From: Rotaria macrura
Taxonomy: Eukaryota; Rotifera; Eurotatoria; Philodinida; Philodinidae
Length of the DNA: 64,000 nt
NCBI GenBank assembly: GCA_900239685.1
Contig: OENT01000649.1
Span: 24,861-88,860, forward strand
Direction: 5' to 3'
Below are positions 44,761 to 57,115 of the stretch, piece after piece. The notes under the pieces are model-generated. The model was not told the origin of the DNA and did not search any database. It was given only the letters and a program-made list of their open reading frames with translations. Each line of letters begins with the position of its first letter. Position 1 is the stretch's first letter. The translations under genes and the position numbers were made by a program.

Positions 44761-45816
44761 TCATCTAGTGTCCATAGGTTTGTACAGGTCAACTATTGAA
44801 TACGGAAAGAAATGCGTTTTAAGAAAGTAAATCGGGCCCATAACTTTACTCATCGATAATTCATATGCTTCTTTAACTCGTTTCAAAAAGTCCAGCCTTT
44901 TATCTCTAGAGAAAACGTTCAATGGAGGTAGTCCAAAACGATTTTTGAATGTGACGACTCCATTCGCCATTCTTACTTCCTTCTGGTTGCAACTTATATT
45001 CTGTAACTGTACAACTGTAAACACTTCATACCAAACTGTTAGCCTACTCTTCTCTTCTCGAGGGTAAATAACTCGATGGATACCTGGCTTCAGTCGATTT
45101 TCTGTTATTCAAGATGCCCTTTCTCCCAGCCAAATAACGCCAATGTTCGGTTCTAGCGGCCCATCTACCCAGTTATTGTTTGTCATATTTTTCAATTGTA
45201 GTCCTTCATGTGTTGATACTAGACTAATCAAGAATAAACCAGCATCATAATGTGGAGCACAGTTGACTTCTTCAGTTTTGGATCCATTGTGCGACGGCTG
45301 ATGGAAACCATTTTTCTTATTAAAATAGTATACAATGTCGAGTATAGCAAAGTGCTTGTCTTGTAATGGCAGATCAGTACGTTCGATGAGAGACGTCAAT
45401 GATGATTCCTGTTGAAATACTAATTGCTGGTCAAGAATCTCGATTAAACGTTTTGTTACGGCATCTAGCGCTTGAGAAAGATAAGTCAACAGCTCAGTAA
45501 GAGTGTTTGGCACTAATACCTTTACAAATTTACTAAAAAGTTCCCTGTCAATAATTTCACTCTTTCTTTGTGATTCACTTTAGAATAGCCATATATTTCC
45601 ATACGTTGTGAATATTTAGTCTTAGTACTGTCCATCTAAAAAAAATTTGATTAGGTCTTTCGTCTGATTTGAATCCAGAATGAGTTCTGATCGTAAAAAG
45701 ACGAAACACCGTCCATTGAATTCAAATTCAGTTTCCATTTGTTATACTTCATCAGCATCGCTCGAGTTGAGTATTTTTCTCAAATCAATAACTACTTCCG
45801 GCTTCTTGTCTTCTGA
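44761..45816 (-). pseudogene. Decayed isopenicillin-N-synthase-like 2OG-Fe(II) oxygenase
   Basis: Read on the minus strand, protein-like sequence runs from about 45816 to 44761 without introns. It shows the N-terminal strand PEVVIDLRKIL, then YGYSKVNHKERVKLL, PNTLTELLTYL, the iron-binding HxD motif (CAPHYDAGLF), WVDGPLEPNIGVIWLGERA and the second iron-binding His in ENRLKPGIHRV. The family uses Fe(II) and 2-oxoglutarate or substrate oxidation and is common in bacteria, fungi and plants. Lesions as sequenced are an in-frame TAA at 45742-45744, a frame loss near 45630, a TAA at 45522-45524 with frame change, and an in-frame TGA at 45109-45111 between the HxD and the second His. This is a pseudogene, probably of a horizontally acquired gene; the number of lesions makes sequencing error unlikely. 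Confidence 0.82.
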
Positions 45817-47895
45817 TAGGCGTGAGTATGAGAGGGATTGGTGTTAAAACAGTGTTTATCGTAGGCCATAAGCTAAAAATTTTTTAAATCATGCATATAT
45901 ATCTATAGAAAAATAAGGCATCTTATTAAAATGTAGATATTAACTTTGTTTTATTAGTTTCCCCGAATAGTATCCTTCCGTATTCATTGTTGATGTAAAA
46001 AGTTAGGCTCTTTCGAACTTACAAATATTCATGTGCGTCAATCAGTGTAACATTGTCAAAATGGAATTAGATGATGTATTTAGTAGGAAGACGCAACTAA
46101 TTGCACGTGTACTGTTCTTACACCATTCTCTATCAATATAGGTTTCGGTTTCTTTTGCCTTTCACGTGATCATGATGAAAAGTAGTCGCTAATATTCCTA
46201 CACCCTCGAGTTCACTACGCATGGAGTATAGTACTTTATTTTCATGGAGAATAAAAACAAATAGTTGCTTCATCTTCAACTAGGTGAATAAATTCGATAC
46301 CGATTCTGACCAATTCTTGTCAAATCCGATCTGATTTCAACAGACGAATCTAAAAACGGATTAGATGGATGAATCTTATTTCATTAATTGGGTTCTAATT
46401 ATGTAGTATCTGGTGACATTACTATAGATCGATCAACAGCTCCCGTATCATTCCGGGGTATTCCTACACAAAGATCTCATACGATCTAATCAATGTTTAA
46501 AAAAGAAATTTATAAACTTGATTTCTCTTCGACATATGGAAAAAGCAATCATGATGAGCGTTCAAGAAAATGGAGCTGGTTGTGGATTGTTAGAGGACTT
46601 TTATTCAAACTTCTACGACTATGTTTACTCGCAAATCAATACTTGTAATCGTACTTACAGGCATACAACTGCAACAAAACAATATTCATACTACAATTGA
46701 AAACGCATTTCAAAACAGGCAAAAAAATTCCAAGCCTATAATAACATGAATAGAGAAGAGTCAGGTTATGTAAGTATTTGATTGGCTGGATTCTTCACGT
46801 TAAGTAGGCTCATTGGAGCAGATCAGAACCGATCCAGTAGACAGCGAGATGGAGTGGTTCAGGGTCCGAGTTGGAGTGAGAAAAATGTTTTGTACCTTTG
46901 AGCCCTGATCACCCAAAAAATGTATAGCTTGTTGTGGTCATTGAGTGAAGCAGACTGGAAACCACTAAGCCATTATTTTCAGACCAACTCTCTAATTATG
47001 ATAAAACGTTTTCTCACAATCTAGCACTTTTCGTAGTGTCAAAATGTGGTCAGTAAAATAAAAGACACCCTGAATGTATAGACTTGTGGAAAAATTCAAA
47101 ATTAAACGAGTGTGTTCAATTATAAATTTCACTAGTTTTCTTTGTTTACAGTCCAAAGTCTTAAAAAACTAGTCTAAATATTATTTTGGATGCTTAAAAA
47201 AGAAATGATCTTTTGTCGATTGTTTGAAATCATTTTGATTTTCTTAGATGTTCCTCTGATTAAAATTTGAAGAGAGAAAATTAGGAATAATGCAAGACTC
47301 CATGAACACTTGACGTTCGTCGCACAAAAACGATAATCGTGAATCTTCTATAGCAAGAAGAACTTAAAAATATTTATTGATAGTATAACAGGCTAGTTTC
47401 ACAGAACTAAGACCATCACTTGAAAAAATGTATTAAGTTGGATCAAAATCGTATGCGGATGTGAGTTTGAATGAAAGAATTCTTATATTTCATACTAACA
47501 ACTATATGGGCATCGATCTGTCATTAGGATACAATTTAATATACTTCTATCTGTCGTTTAGCAGTCTCAATCGAAACTGGTCACATCTACGATATTCAGC
47601 ATACATCTCGTATTATCTTTCTAACATGTAATTTTCAATAATCATTCGAAGTAGGTATGTAATGCATCATGTTAAACATAATTAGTAAGTTAGAGAAAAA
47701 CTAACAACATAAAGAATAACAACACAAAACAAACAGTACAAAACATTCAACTGAAAAATGGTTATGTAGTGATTAATTCAGTATTTTATTTCGGTCATAC
47801 TGCTACTCTGAACATCACACAAATCATTTTCACCTACGAACAACGGTTAATTGTTGACAATGGATAGTTCAGCCGGCGAGAATCACCCTCGAAAC
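45817..47895. other. AT-rich intergenic region
   Basis: About 2.1 kb with no supported gene or repeat. Confidence 0.4.
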
Positions 47896-49314
47896 TCATG
47901 CAACACATCGTACCGCTTGATACATATGACGAATTCTAGTTATTAAGAGGTCTCTTAAATTATGATTATACATGAATAAATTAATGACAAGAATTATGAT
48001 ACTGAGTGCAGCCCAGATCTCCAAAAGACCGAAGACAAACATTGAAATGTACACAACGTGATTCACAGCACATGTCACAAAGATGGGGCCCCAACCGATC
48101 ACGAAGATGCCCACCATAATCATCGTATGTCGCAATAGACGCGTGTCCCGTCGACTAAATCTCCCTCTTACTGTGTTAGTATGAACACTTGGTATTGATT
48201 GTAGTGCAGGCTGGATACGTTTCGAAGAGTGCCGAACATAATTTAATATCAGAGCATTGAAAAATAGAGAGAATGCGGCTGGTAGCAGAACGACCATAGC
48301 CAATACGTAAAGCCATAGCCATAAAGAAATGTCACAGTACTATCAACAGAGAAGTTAATTTATTAGTTGTCAACAAGCACTGAAAGTAAAATTGCCGGTT
48401 TCCCTGACTTTATTTATGCTTAGACTATTTTTTTCTGTTGTCAAAGAGTAGAACACGGAATTCAATTCCGAAATTTTTGAACAGGACGATCGCATCAACT
48501 GTGAACGAGGGATCATGAGCAAGTAAGGTAAAAGAATCATACAAACCTGATCACTTGTGCAGAACTATACTAGAAACTATTTAAAAATAATTCTGAGCAG
48601 CAGAAATCCCATAGTTGTTGTGTATGTGTAGCTGTGAGAGAAGCTTAGATTCAATTCAGCTGGTTGTCCTCCTCACAAAATAGAATGTACTGAAAAAATG
48701 ACCATAACTGACATGCTCACAAGGATTACATTACTTCGTGTATTATTTTATATTTAGCTTTCATGGAGCTCTTTACTGCTTTATTTTTAGTTATCTAATC
48801 AAATTGTACTCCCAATGCATCCGTGTTCTTAATTTTATGAGCATCTAGCATATGAAGGTTAGCCATGGTGATTACTCACAGGTATATTGACTAAAGCAGC
48901 GGGAGTAGATAGAATAAAACCAGTTAGCCATTGGAATACGATAGATATTGTCACCCAATGTTTTGTTTGAAAAATTCGACGTTGACTATGAACGACTGTG
49001 TAATAACGATTCATCGTAACTATCACTATTGAAAATGCCAGTGACAGATTGCACACCAGGAGTGAATAGTACAGTAAATTGCATGTACTTTCCGCAAACA
49101 AAGTCATTGGGTCATATTCTAACATGTAAGTGTACACTATCCAAAATATCATAGATACTAGAACTCCGACCGATATATTGAGTGTGAGAATATTCAGACG
49201 ATGTTGAAAACGTCTAACTAATAAAATTGGAAGAGCATACAAAATCGCTAAAATGAGAGTGCCTAGATAAATAATGATTTCTATCCATGTAATAATGACG
49301 GTGATGTCTGCCAT
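47896..49314 (-). CDS. Rhodopsin-like G-protein-coupled receptor, orphan
   Basis: Two exons, 49314-48880 and 48339-47896, joined in phase 0 across a 540-bp intron, encode 292 residues. Seven membrane segments can be placed: the first four in exon 1, the last three in exon 2. Class A landmarks are a conserved Cys before helix 3 (STCNLLYYSLL), NRY in place of DRY at the end of helix 3 (TMNRYYTVVH), WGP in helix 6 (VIGWGPIFV) and NLFMY in place of NPxxY in helix 7. The N- and C-termini are very short, which suits small-molecule or peptide receptors of the divergent orphan type expanded in rotifers. The ligand cannot be inferred. Confidence 0.85.
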
Positions 49315-52300
49315 TTGATGAAACTATTATAAGGAAAATGTGAGCTTCGTGAAGATTAAAGGAAATTGTTATGCAAGTCAGCACTTTAACAAGTGTAAAT
49401 AGTCACTATTAAAAAGAATATTTATTTTGAATTTCTAAAAAATGATTCTTATTGACAGATGCATTCATTAAGATACAAAAAATATAAATGGAGCTTGTTG
49501 AAGCATAAATCTGAAAGAAAAAAAAACAATGTAATGTCCTTCTACTTTGAAACAACATAATTTATCAAAAGAATTTGTGTTGTTCTCTTTTTTATAAGAC
49601 TTGTATTCATATTTTAATGCCTCAACAGATTCTTTCTACATTCATTATGAGCAATTCCGAGCCCTACTAAGATAGGAGAAAAAGAATCTAAATATTACAT
49701 TCTCATAGAAAACTAATAGTTCATGACTATCTCACGTGTAAAAAAACTATCAATGAGAGAATCTGACCTACTTTGGATTTATCCTACTATGCATGATTCT
49801 AAAAGAATTTTAGCTCAGAAGTCTTCGCATAGATATCGATAACAATAATTCTGATTACTAATAACTTATGAATATTTCGATAGAAGTTGAAACAGTTCGT
49901 ATGCCAATAAATAGGATGATATTACGAACACGCAAGCAAAACTTATCGCCTTGTCCTTTGTGTGAATCGATGCTCATACTTAATCGATTCAATTCATCGA
50001 AAATTCAACTGCTGAATGTAACTGTTAGCGAGAATATGAAGAGACAGGAACACGATAGTGATAAATTAAGATTGTCAGTGACGAAGATAATTGATCAGGA
50101 AAAAATTATAATTGAAAATATTGGCTCTCAAAGATGCATATAGAAGATTCTTGACAGACATCAGGAAAATTACAGATTTTTATTTTCAAAGTTGGACTAC
50201 GGGAACTAAAAATGGATAATTTCTTTTTTTAACACTAGAGCGCTGAATATAATCTTACTTGATCGATCTACTCGCTGGTTTCGATTCAAACACTCTATAG
50301 TGAATCGGTGATTCTATTGCAGAATGAGCAAGAGCTATTTACAAAACTAGAGTCATGACGATCGTGATACCTACACCAAGTAATGAGAAGAACAAGTGGT
50401 CACTTCTCTCCTCTAGACCTTGCGGCTTCGTAATGATTTGATACGCAAATAGTGAAGATGAAAAGTTTCATGATTGATAATAAATACTAATGACAGTGAT
50501 GGTGGAAACGAAAGGTGACAATGAATAAAGATCCGACAGTTTATTTTATAAACATAACAGAAGATAGCGAGTTGACGATGACATGCATTGTCACAGTACA
50601 AAAATTAAGTTAAAAAATTCGAATAGCGAAAGAATTTATTTATGCAGAAAAAGCATCTGATATTTTTAACCATTGCCACAGTTTTTGTGCAAGAGAAAAT
50701 AATATACGCATGTGAAAATATTAAAAACATGATCGATGACAATAGAAAAAGAAAGAAATCACTGAAATAAATATACTCAGAAAAAAAAGACATCAAAATC
50801 AAATAGATGACCATCGTTTCATCAATCCTCCTTCGATCAATACTAAGTATTATATTGTAATGATGTTCGCGTATGTCCTGGATCTGTGCGGGCTTTAGTG
50901 AAATTTATTTGCAAGCACCAACTAGATATTAATTGACTGATATGGACTACAGTGGATAAATCAACACTTTCGTACTCGCGTGACAGGTAAATCACAATCA
51001 TTTTGTGACAACTATAGTAGAAGTTTAGTGAGTAAATGACTCGTTGAATAATGAAGATTTGACTTTTTCGTCAATAGATTCTACGAAGTGGGAAAGGATA
51101 GCTTCTAGTAAGGTTCTGTTGTTATTCAGAAAGTCTCGCTCGGTTGAGACGAAAATTTTGGCAAAAATTCATCATATATTCATTAATTTACTTTCAAAAC
51201 ATGAGAAGCATAGTTGACAATGCTGTCGATCGATACTACGAAGACGATATCATCACCATGCTGAATTTCAATAGCCTAAATCTTGATGACGCACTTTGTT
51301 ATTTGCATGGATCGAACAATCGATAGACACAACTTGCTTTTTCGATAAGGATCACACTCATAAGACAGTCAAGATGCCATAAAAAAAATTAAAATTTTCG
51401 AGTCCCCGTATGCTCGTACGAAACCTTTTTGTAGAATGCTGAATTTCAAGACATGCTGCTTTCTGTCGGAAATGCATGAAACAAGAAAACAATAAATAAA
51501 TGCGAATGATGAAAAATACTCTTTCGTTCGCTTCTGATAACTGATGAAGGTCATCCATGACAAGAAGGAAGATGATTAGAAATTGATCGAACATTTCAAC
51601 AGAGATTAAACAACTGAAAAAAACAAATGCACGGCAACTATATCCACGTACATATTTCTTTATTGTTTATTCAATTACAACAACTGTGATCGTCAACAGA
51701 TGATTATATTCTCAATGTTCATTTGAACTCGTGTCTTCTTAAATAGTAATTTACTCATTGTTAATCAAATCGTATTAGCTCTACTTACTTCTACAGCAGT
51801 TAATCAATGAAACAATCATCGAATTATTCATTTTCAAATGTAACCATTAAACAAAGAACTTTTCTTAAATATTCATTCGAGAAAATAATCATAAACGTTA
51901 ATAACGTGTTACGATAAAGAAGTATATTTTATCAGAAAAGATTTCATATTTATTACAGTCTTCATTGATTGATATTTAACTAGTGATGGCATCTGTCGTG
52001 TTTTAATTAATCTCTTCGAAATCTTCGACAATCAACATCAAGAGAAGAATCAAATCGTATCAGTGTCAAATCCAAGATTTCATTAATGGAATAACTATTT
52101 CTAGATGACATCTTTACACATAGCATGCATATTTTTGGAAAGATATCCCGGTTATTGTACTCAAATGCTTACTTCTCTTCATTTCGTTCTTTGTACAAGA
52201 TAATTTTAAAGTATTCATAAATAATTAACTTTTAAAAAAAGACCGGCAATAGCAATCTTTTTGAAATTTCATTCACAAATCTCTGGAAATATACGTAATT

Positions 52301-52785
52301 GCTAATTAACTAGCATTGTTTTATCTAACTTATAGACAAATAGGAAACTTAACTTGCTAGAGTACTAATTAGTTTTAGGCAAAGTTAATTCTGTTGATGA
52401 TAGTATGAATTAAAATGATTGTAATTAGTAGTTCAAAATTGATACGGAGGTGAAGAATACTGGGTTTTATTGAAACTAGTATCTGTGATTTATTGAATTT
52501 TCTTCTTACTACATTAACATAGCAAAATTTTGCTATATGAAGTTTAGGTTTTCATTTAAGGAAAATAATAGTTCTAATTTCAGAAAGCATTACAAAGCAT
52601 GTCGGAATGCAACTTCATATTGTTTATCAAGTTTTCAAAGTTGTACTTATTCTTTTCTGGTTTACTTGTGAAAGACTTTGAAAAAAAGATTAACTAATCG
52701 AAGAAATGATGAATTGTCTTTTTGAATTTCCTTCTTATAGTCATTTGGTATCTTTTCTAATCTCACTATTTGTCCTTCAACTATT
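49315..52785. other. AT-rich intergenic region
   Basis: About 3.5 kb. A 91-codon frame at 49868-50143 (+) contains CPLCESM but no further zinc ligands or splice context, so it is not called. A 60-codon frame at 51144-51326 (+) likewise lacks support. Confidence 0.4.
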
Positions 52786-53520
52786 AGAGGCGTAAACCGA
52801 AGGTTAGAATGGTGGCCGGTCATATAAAGTCTCAATTTTTTAAGGTTCTCAGCGGCCGACAATTCAAATTAGTAAGTCATTCCTCAGCGGCGGCTATATA
52901 ACTTGAAATTTAATTTTCATGGCGGCAGCGCAAACTAATATTTATAAGTCTTTGCACGGCGGTGGCGGCTGAGTTTCATATTGATGATTATTTTTGTCAA
53001 GCTGTTTCTATTTATTTCAATCCCTGTTTACTGCCATTTTAAAATAGGATGTATGAAAAAACTATATTTTTTGTTATCATACAAACAAGAAATACATAAA
53101 GAGTATCAAGACAAATCGAGTATTATAAATAATAATGCTAGCCTATGTAATTAAATGTATAAGTAAACAAGCGATAGCATAGAACAAAATTATACGAATA
53201 TCGATGACCAAAACAGCTTTAGGTTCTTGTAAAGATGTTTGCTTTTTTTCTACTGGAAACACAATATCTTCTGCTTTTCTTCCTTTTTGAAAACAGTGTA
53301 TGACTGGTTCAAAATTTGAGATTAGAGGAAAAGAAAAATTTACGATCACATTCGTAAAAATATCAGCGGCGGCGATTTTTAATATCAAAAATTTTTCTTG
53401 TGGCGATTGGAGCGGCTGGACTTGGTTTTTTAATACAGCGACTGCTAGACAGTACTTTAAATTATTTGGAATTTCATGGCGGCGGCGGCCGCGGCTCAGC
53501 CGTACGGCTTATATCTCTAT
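52786..53520. repeat. Degenerate GGCGGC-bearing repeat array
   Basis: Seven GC-rich islands (ggcggc/agcggc variants) stand in very AT-rich DNA: near 52850, 52890, 52922, 52960, 53366, 53408 and 53477. The first four are about 33-40 bp apart, and the AT-rich parts between them share strings such as aattttcatggcggc (compare 52910-52925 with 53468-53483). All are in the same orientation, pointing to a decayed tandem repeat. It is non-coding. Confidence 0.6.
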
Positions 53521-53529
53521 CAACAATGT

Positions 53530-56359
53530 TTAGTAACTTCTCTGACAATGCCATCTCTATTTCTTAGAAGGTGACGATAGACAGATCATCGAATAGTTGA
53601 ATTCTGCAGTCAATCACATATCAACTACAATAGTTTGCTACGATCATTTCATTTGTCTCTTGAGGACTCAATAAACTATAACTAAATTAATTAATTTCTC
53701 TTCAATTAGCTGAGTTTAGACGAAGCATTTTTCTGTAAATCGTGTACTATGTAGTTATTCTAAAATCTAATAAAGTAAACTGCAATATTTCATCCTAGAA
53801 ACTATTATTACGACAAATCTTTCTCGAATCTGAGGTAAAACGATCAGAACCCTCTATGATAGAAGTTCTTGACATTCTTATTTTACTGGTCTTATAGAAA
53901 AAAAATGAACTATACAGTGAACATTCTTTCTAAACCATAGAAATGCTATGATATGAGAAAGAAAATATTCACAATGGACAAAACGCAACACTTCGGATCC
54001 GATATATATAGATATGAAATATTTGTCAAAACTCGACAATTAATATTCATGTACAATGATGTTTACCGTTACGTATTCCATGATGGCATACATAAGAGAC
54101 AGTAGTAAAAGATAAACGAAAGAAAGAGAACAGAACATGAATGAGCAATAATATAATATAAAATGGCACAATTTAAATCTAGTATTATTCAATATTTGGA
54201 GTATGCAAGTCTTTTATCTCGTATTGGCAATCTTTAAATTAGCTTGCATTAAATATTAAATTTCACGTCAACTTATTGACTGCTTGATCAACAAAAGAAA
54301 GAACTACATTCGTAAGCTGATACAAAGATATCTTTATTTATAATTCATCGCTGTAAAAAAGTTGCTCTCACAAGTCGCGGTGACAAAAGAATGTTTTTTC
54401 TGTTTTCTTACTATATTTATCTAATTACAAAAAGAACTGAGACTATGGATAAATAATAGTTCGCACAAGTTAGTCATAGGAATTCAAATCATATGCAGCA
54501 TGAATGAATATAATTGAGTTGACGAAATATTGCCTCATCATACAGCTTCTTGGTATAAAGCATGATAAATGATCTCTTTTATAGAAATTTTATATAGTTG
54601 TACTCTACCGTACCAACTATTCTGTATGCGATATTCAAGAAGGAATTCAATGGTATCATATTTATTAAATATTCAGTACTAGTATATCTTTTCGTAGTTA
54701 ATTTAATCATTCTAAAAAATTGAAGTGAAAAAACTAAATGAACATTTTCCTACCCAGAATTACAAACATGATGTTTCTTCTACATACTTTTCAAAGAAAC
54801 AAGAACTCTATTCTTCGTTGTTTCAATCGATGATGATCAGCTACAAAAAATCGTATTATTTTTCTCTCTTCAAAATATAACTGCTTCAAATCTTTAGGAA
54901 GCAATTAGATTGTTAATGCAAAGTTTTAAGTAATTGCATATGATCATACAAAATAGTAGCATATTTTGAGTAAACAACAAAATAAAGATTTGCTTTTCTT
55001 GCACAAGACCCCTACAGTAGTCAATATAAGATGAGAGCAATGGAAAAAAACACACTTTTAAATAAAACAATAAAAATCATTCTAAGAATTTTTAATTGAT
55101 TGCTTGAATACGGTGTAGTATTATATGATATATCTGTGGAGTACTTTTAAATTCAAGGAGGAGATAATCTGAAAATGAAGAAACTATCGTCTAATAAATT
55201 TTGTGTTCCAAACAAATGTCAACTTGATGACGTTGTCGCTCAATATGTGTGCACAAGCGACAGTTACTTTTGTGTTCATCGTCGGCATATTTTTATGGAT
55301 AAATTAGTGAGTCGTTGACATTAGCTTGTATTGATCTGTCAAATGGATAAAAGCTTCAAATTTTGCCAAGTAACTTATTTAGTACGTACAATGATTCTAA
55401 ATTGCCTCATAAACTCTTCTTCCAATTTGTACGACTTTCTATAATCTTGACAAGAATTGACATTCAATAATTAACTTCTTTTCTCACGTGTTATTTATTG
55501 TTGCCCTCGGAAAATGACAATAAACGATTGTTTTCTTACAACATAGAATGCATCAGCTGGGGTTCCATTGTAGATAACAGGTACTGATGATATCCTTTTG
55601 AATAAGATAGATTGCCATAGGTTGAAACTTGAGATACAGAATAGATATAAAGACATAGATAATTTATTGTAGTGGATCACATAAGTATGATCCTTCACCA
55701 TATTCTAGTTATCAAGAATATTCATAAAGGAGTGAGAGCGGTTCAAGTTTTGAATTCTTTTTCGTTAACGAAAACAGCTACAATACTTGAGATCGTAATT
55801 CTATTGTGGTTTATTCGAGAAATTTTAATTGCAACCAAAGCGTTTTTATGGCTATTTCATGATCTAACAGAAACATAGATAAGTGTTACAATCATGCGAT
55901 TCTGTGATGATATTGTTTCAGAACGATATACAATTTAAGAACAATTCTAGGATACATATTCTATTTCATTATCATTTATATAAATATCAACAGTTAATAT
56001 AAGAACAAAATTAAGTTCTAACGATTTGAGAATGATCATTAAAATTGTATCGTCGTTTTTATTTAGTACATATATACTGAATTTTAGAACTCGTTAAGCC
56101 CTAGATTTTTATGAGTGTAATGTCTGACTTGAGGTACGCTTTTAAAAAACTCACACAGACACACACATTACGATTAGGGCACATAAAAACCATATAATTT
56201 TTCTTTAATTTCACATTCAATCCCTCTAGAGAAGAAAATAGAATTCAAGAAATGCAGCTAGCATCATTGTTTAATTTATTCGAAAGAATGAAAAATCACC
56301 GAAAGTATCAAATTTCACAAAACTTTGTAATAAGTGAAACATCTATGTGTGATGACATG
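53530..56359. other. AT-rich gene desert
   Basis: No complete gene. The only coding-like item is the short exon at 55175-55306. A frame at 55672-55878 starts without context and is not called. Confidence 0.4.
55175..55306 (+). pseudogene. Orphan B-box-like 5' exon
   Basis: An ATG followed by 44 codons ends at a gtgagt donor. The peptide carries spaced Cys/His (FCVPNKCQ, YVCTSDSYFCVHRRH) reminiscent of the N-terminal cluster of the B-box-like gene at 39-40.6 kb (SSSDTFLCVKHC). No downstream exon could be joined, so this is probably a gene fragment. Family link is a hypothesis. Confidence 0.3.
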
Positions 56360-57115
56360 TCATGAAAAACGGCTAACGGTCAACCAGCATGACTGAAGTT
56401 GAGGACTCAAATTTTCGAAGACAAAACAACCGAGCTTATTCATTTCAAGTTTTCAGGTAGCTTTTCGCATATTCTGCGTCGATCTATGCAATTCATTTTT
56501 AATAGTTAAGAGAACAAAAGGTAGACATCTGGCAAAATTCAGTACTTTTGTCTCTTGTCATATCTCAAAAATAGACACATTATTAGACATAAAAACAATG
56601 ATGGTAGCTTGAAATACAAATGAACATCATTACTTTGATGTTCTAAACCGATAATTTTGAATACACAATAAAATTTCACATCTAGGACTTTTGCTAAAAA
56701 TATTCACGTCTGTGCGTTACCTAATGTTTTGTCAAAAGTTCAATCATTTTTCAAGGTATTAATATCTTTTTTTCTACCAATAGATAGGCGTAACTTTTAT
56801 CTACAAAACAGTCTCCCGTGCAATGTATGAATATGAAGTATTTTTCACGATTTATCACTTCTGTCGAAACCATCAAGAACTGAGGGCCTTGTGTGTCTGT
56901 GCGTTTCCGACCAGTATTTTACTCATAAAATCCAAGCAGATGGAGAGCTGAGGCTCAAACTTTCAAATATTATACAACTTGTTTGGTAACATATTGGTTA
57001 AAAATTAAAAGTCTTTGCCTCTTACGATTCTCTAGATACATCCATTGGAAGTTGAAAAAATGTCTGTACGTTACCTGCGTTTTCCCTGATGTGTAGATTT
57101 GTTCGAAAATTATAA
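56360..57115. repeat. Degenerate tandem repeat, about 165-190 bp units
   Basis: The string tctgtgcgttacc recurs with changes at about 56709, 56897 and 57063, and other parts pair up, for example gttgaggactcaaattttcgaa near 56398 with gctgaggctcaaactttcaaa near 56946. Spacing suggests an old, diverged tandem array in direct orientation. It is non-coding. Confidence 0.45.

Noticed and set aside
45633..45648. Acceptor-like T-tract before an ATG at 45635, looking like a trans-splice start
   Set aside because: The tract encodes KFFL in the oxygenase-like frame upstream, so it belongs to the pseudogene body.
49868..50143. 91-codon frame with a CPLC motif
   Set aside because: No further zinc ligands, no splice context, no recognisable family.
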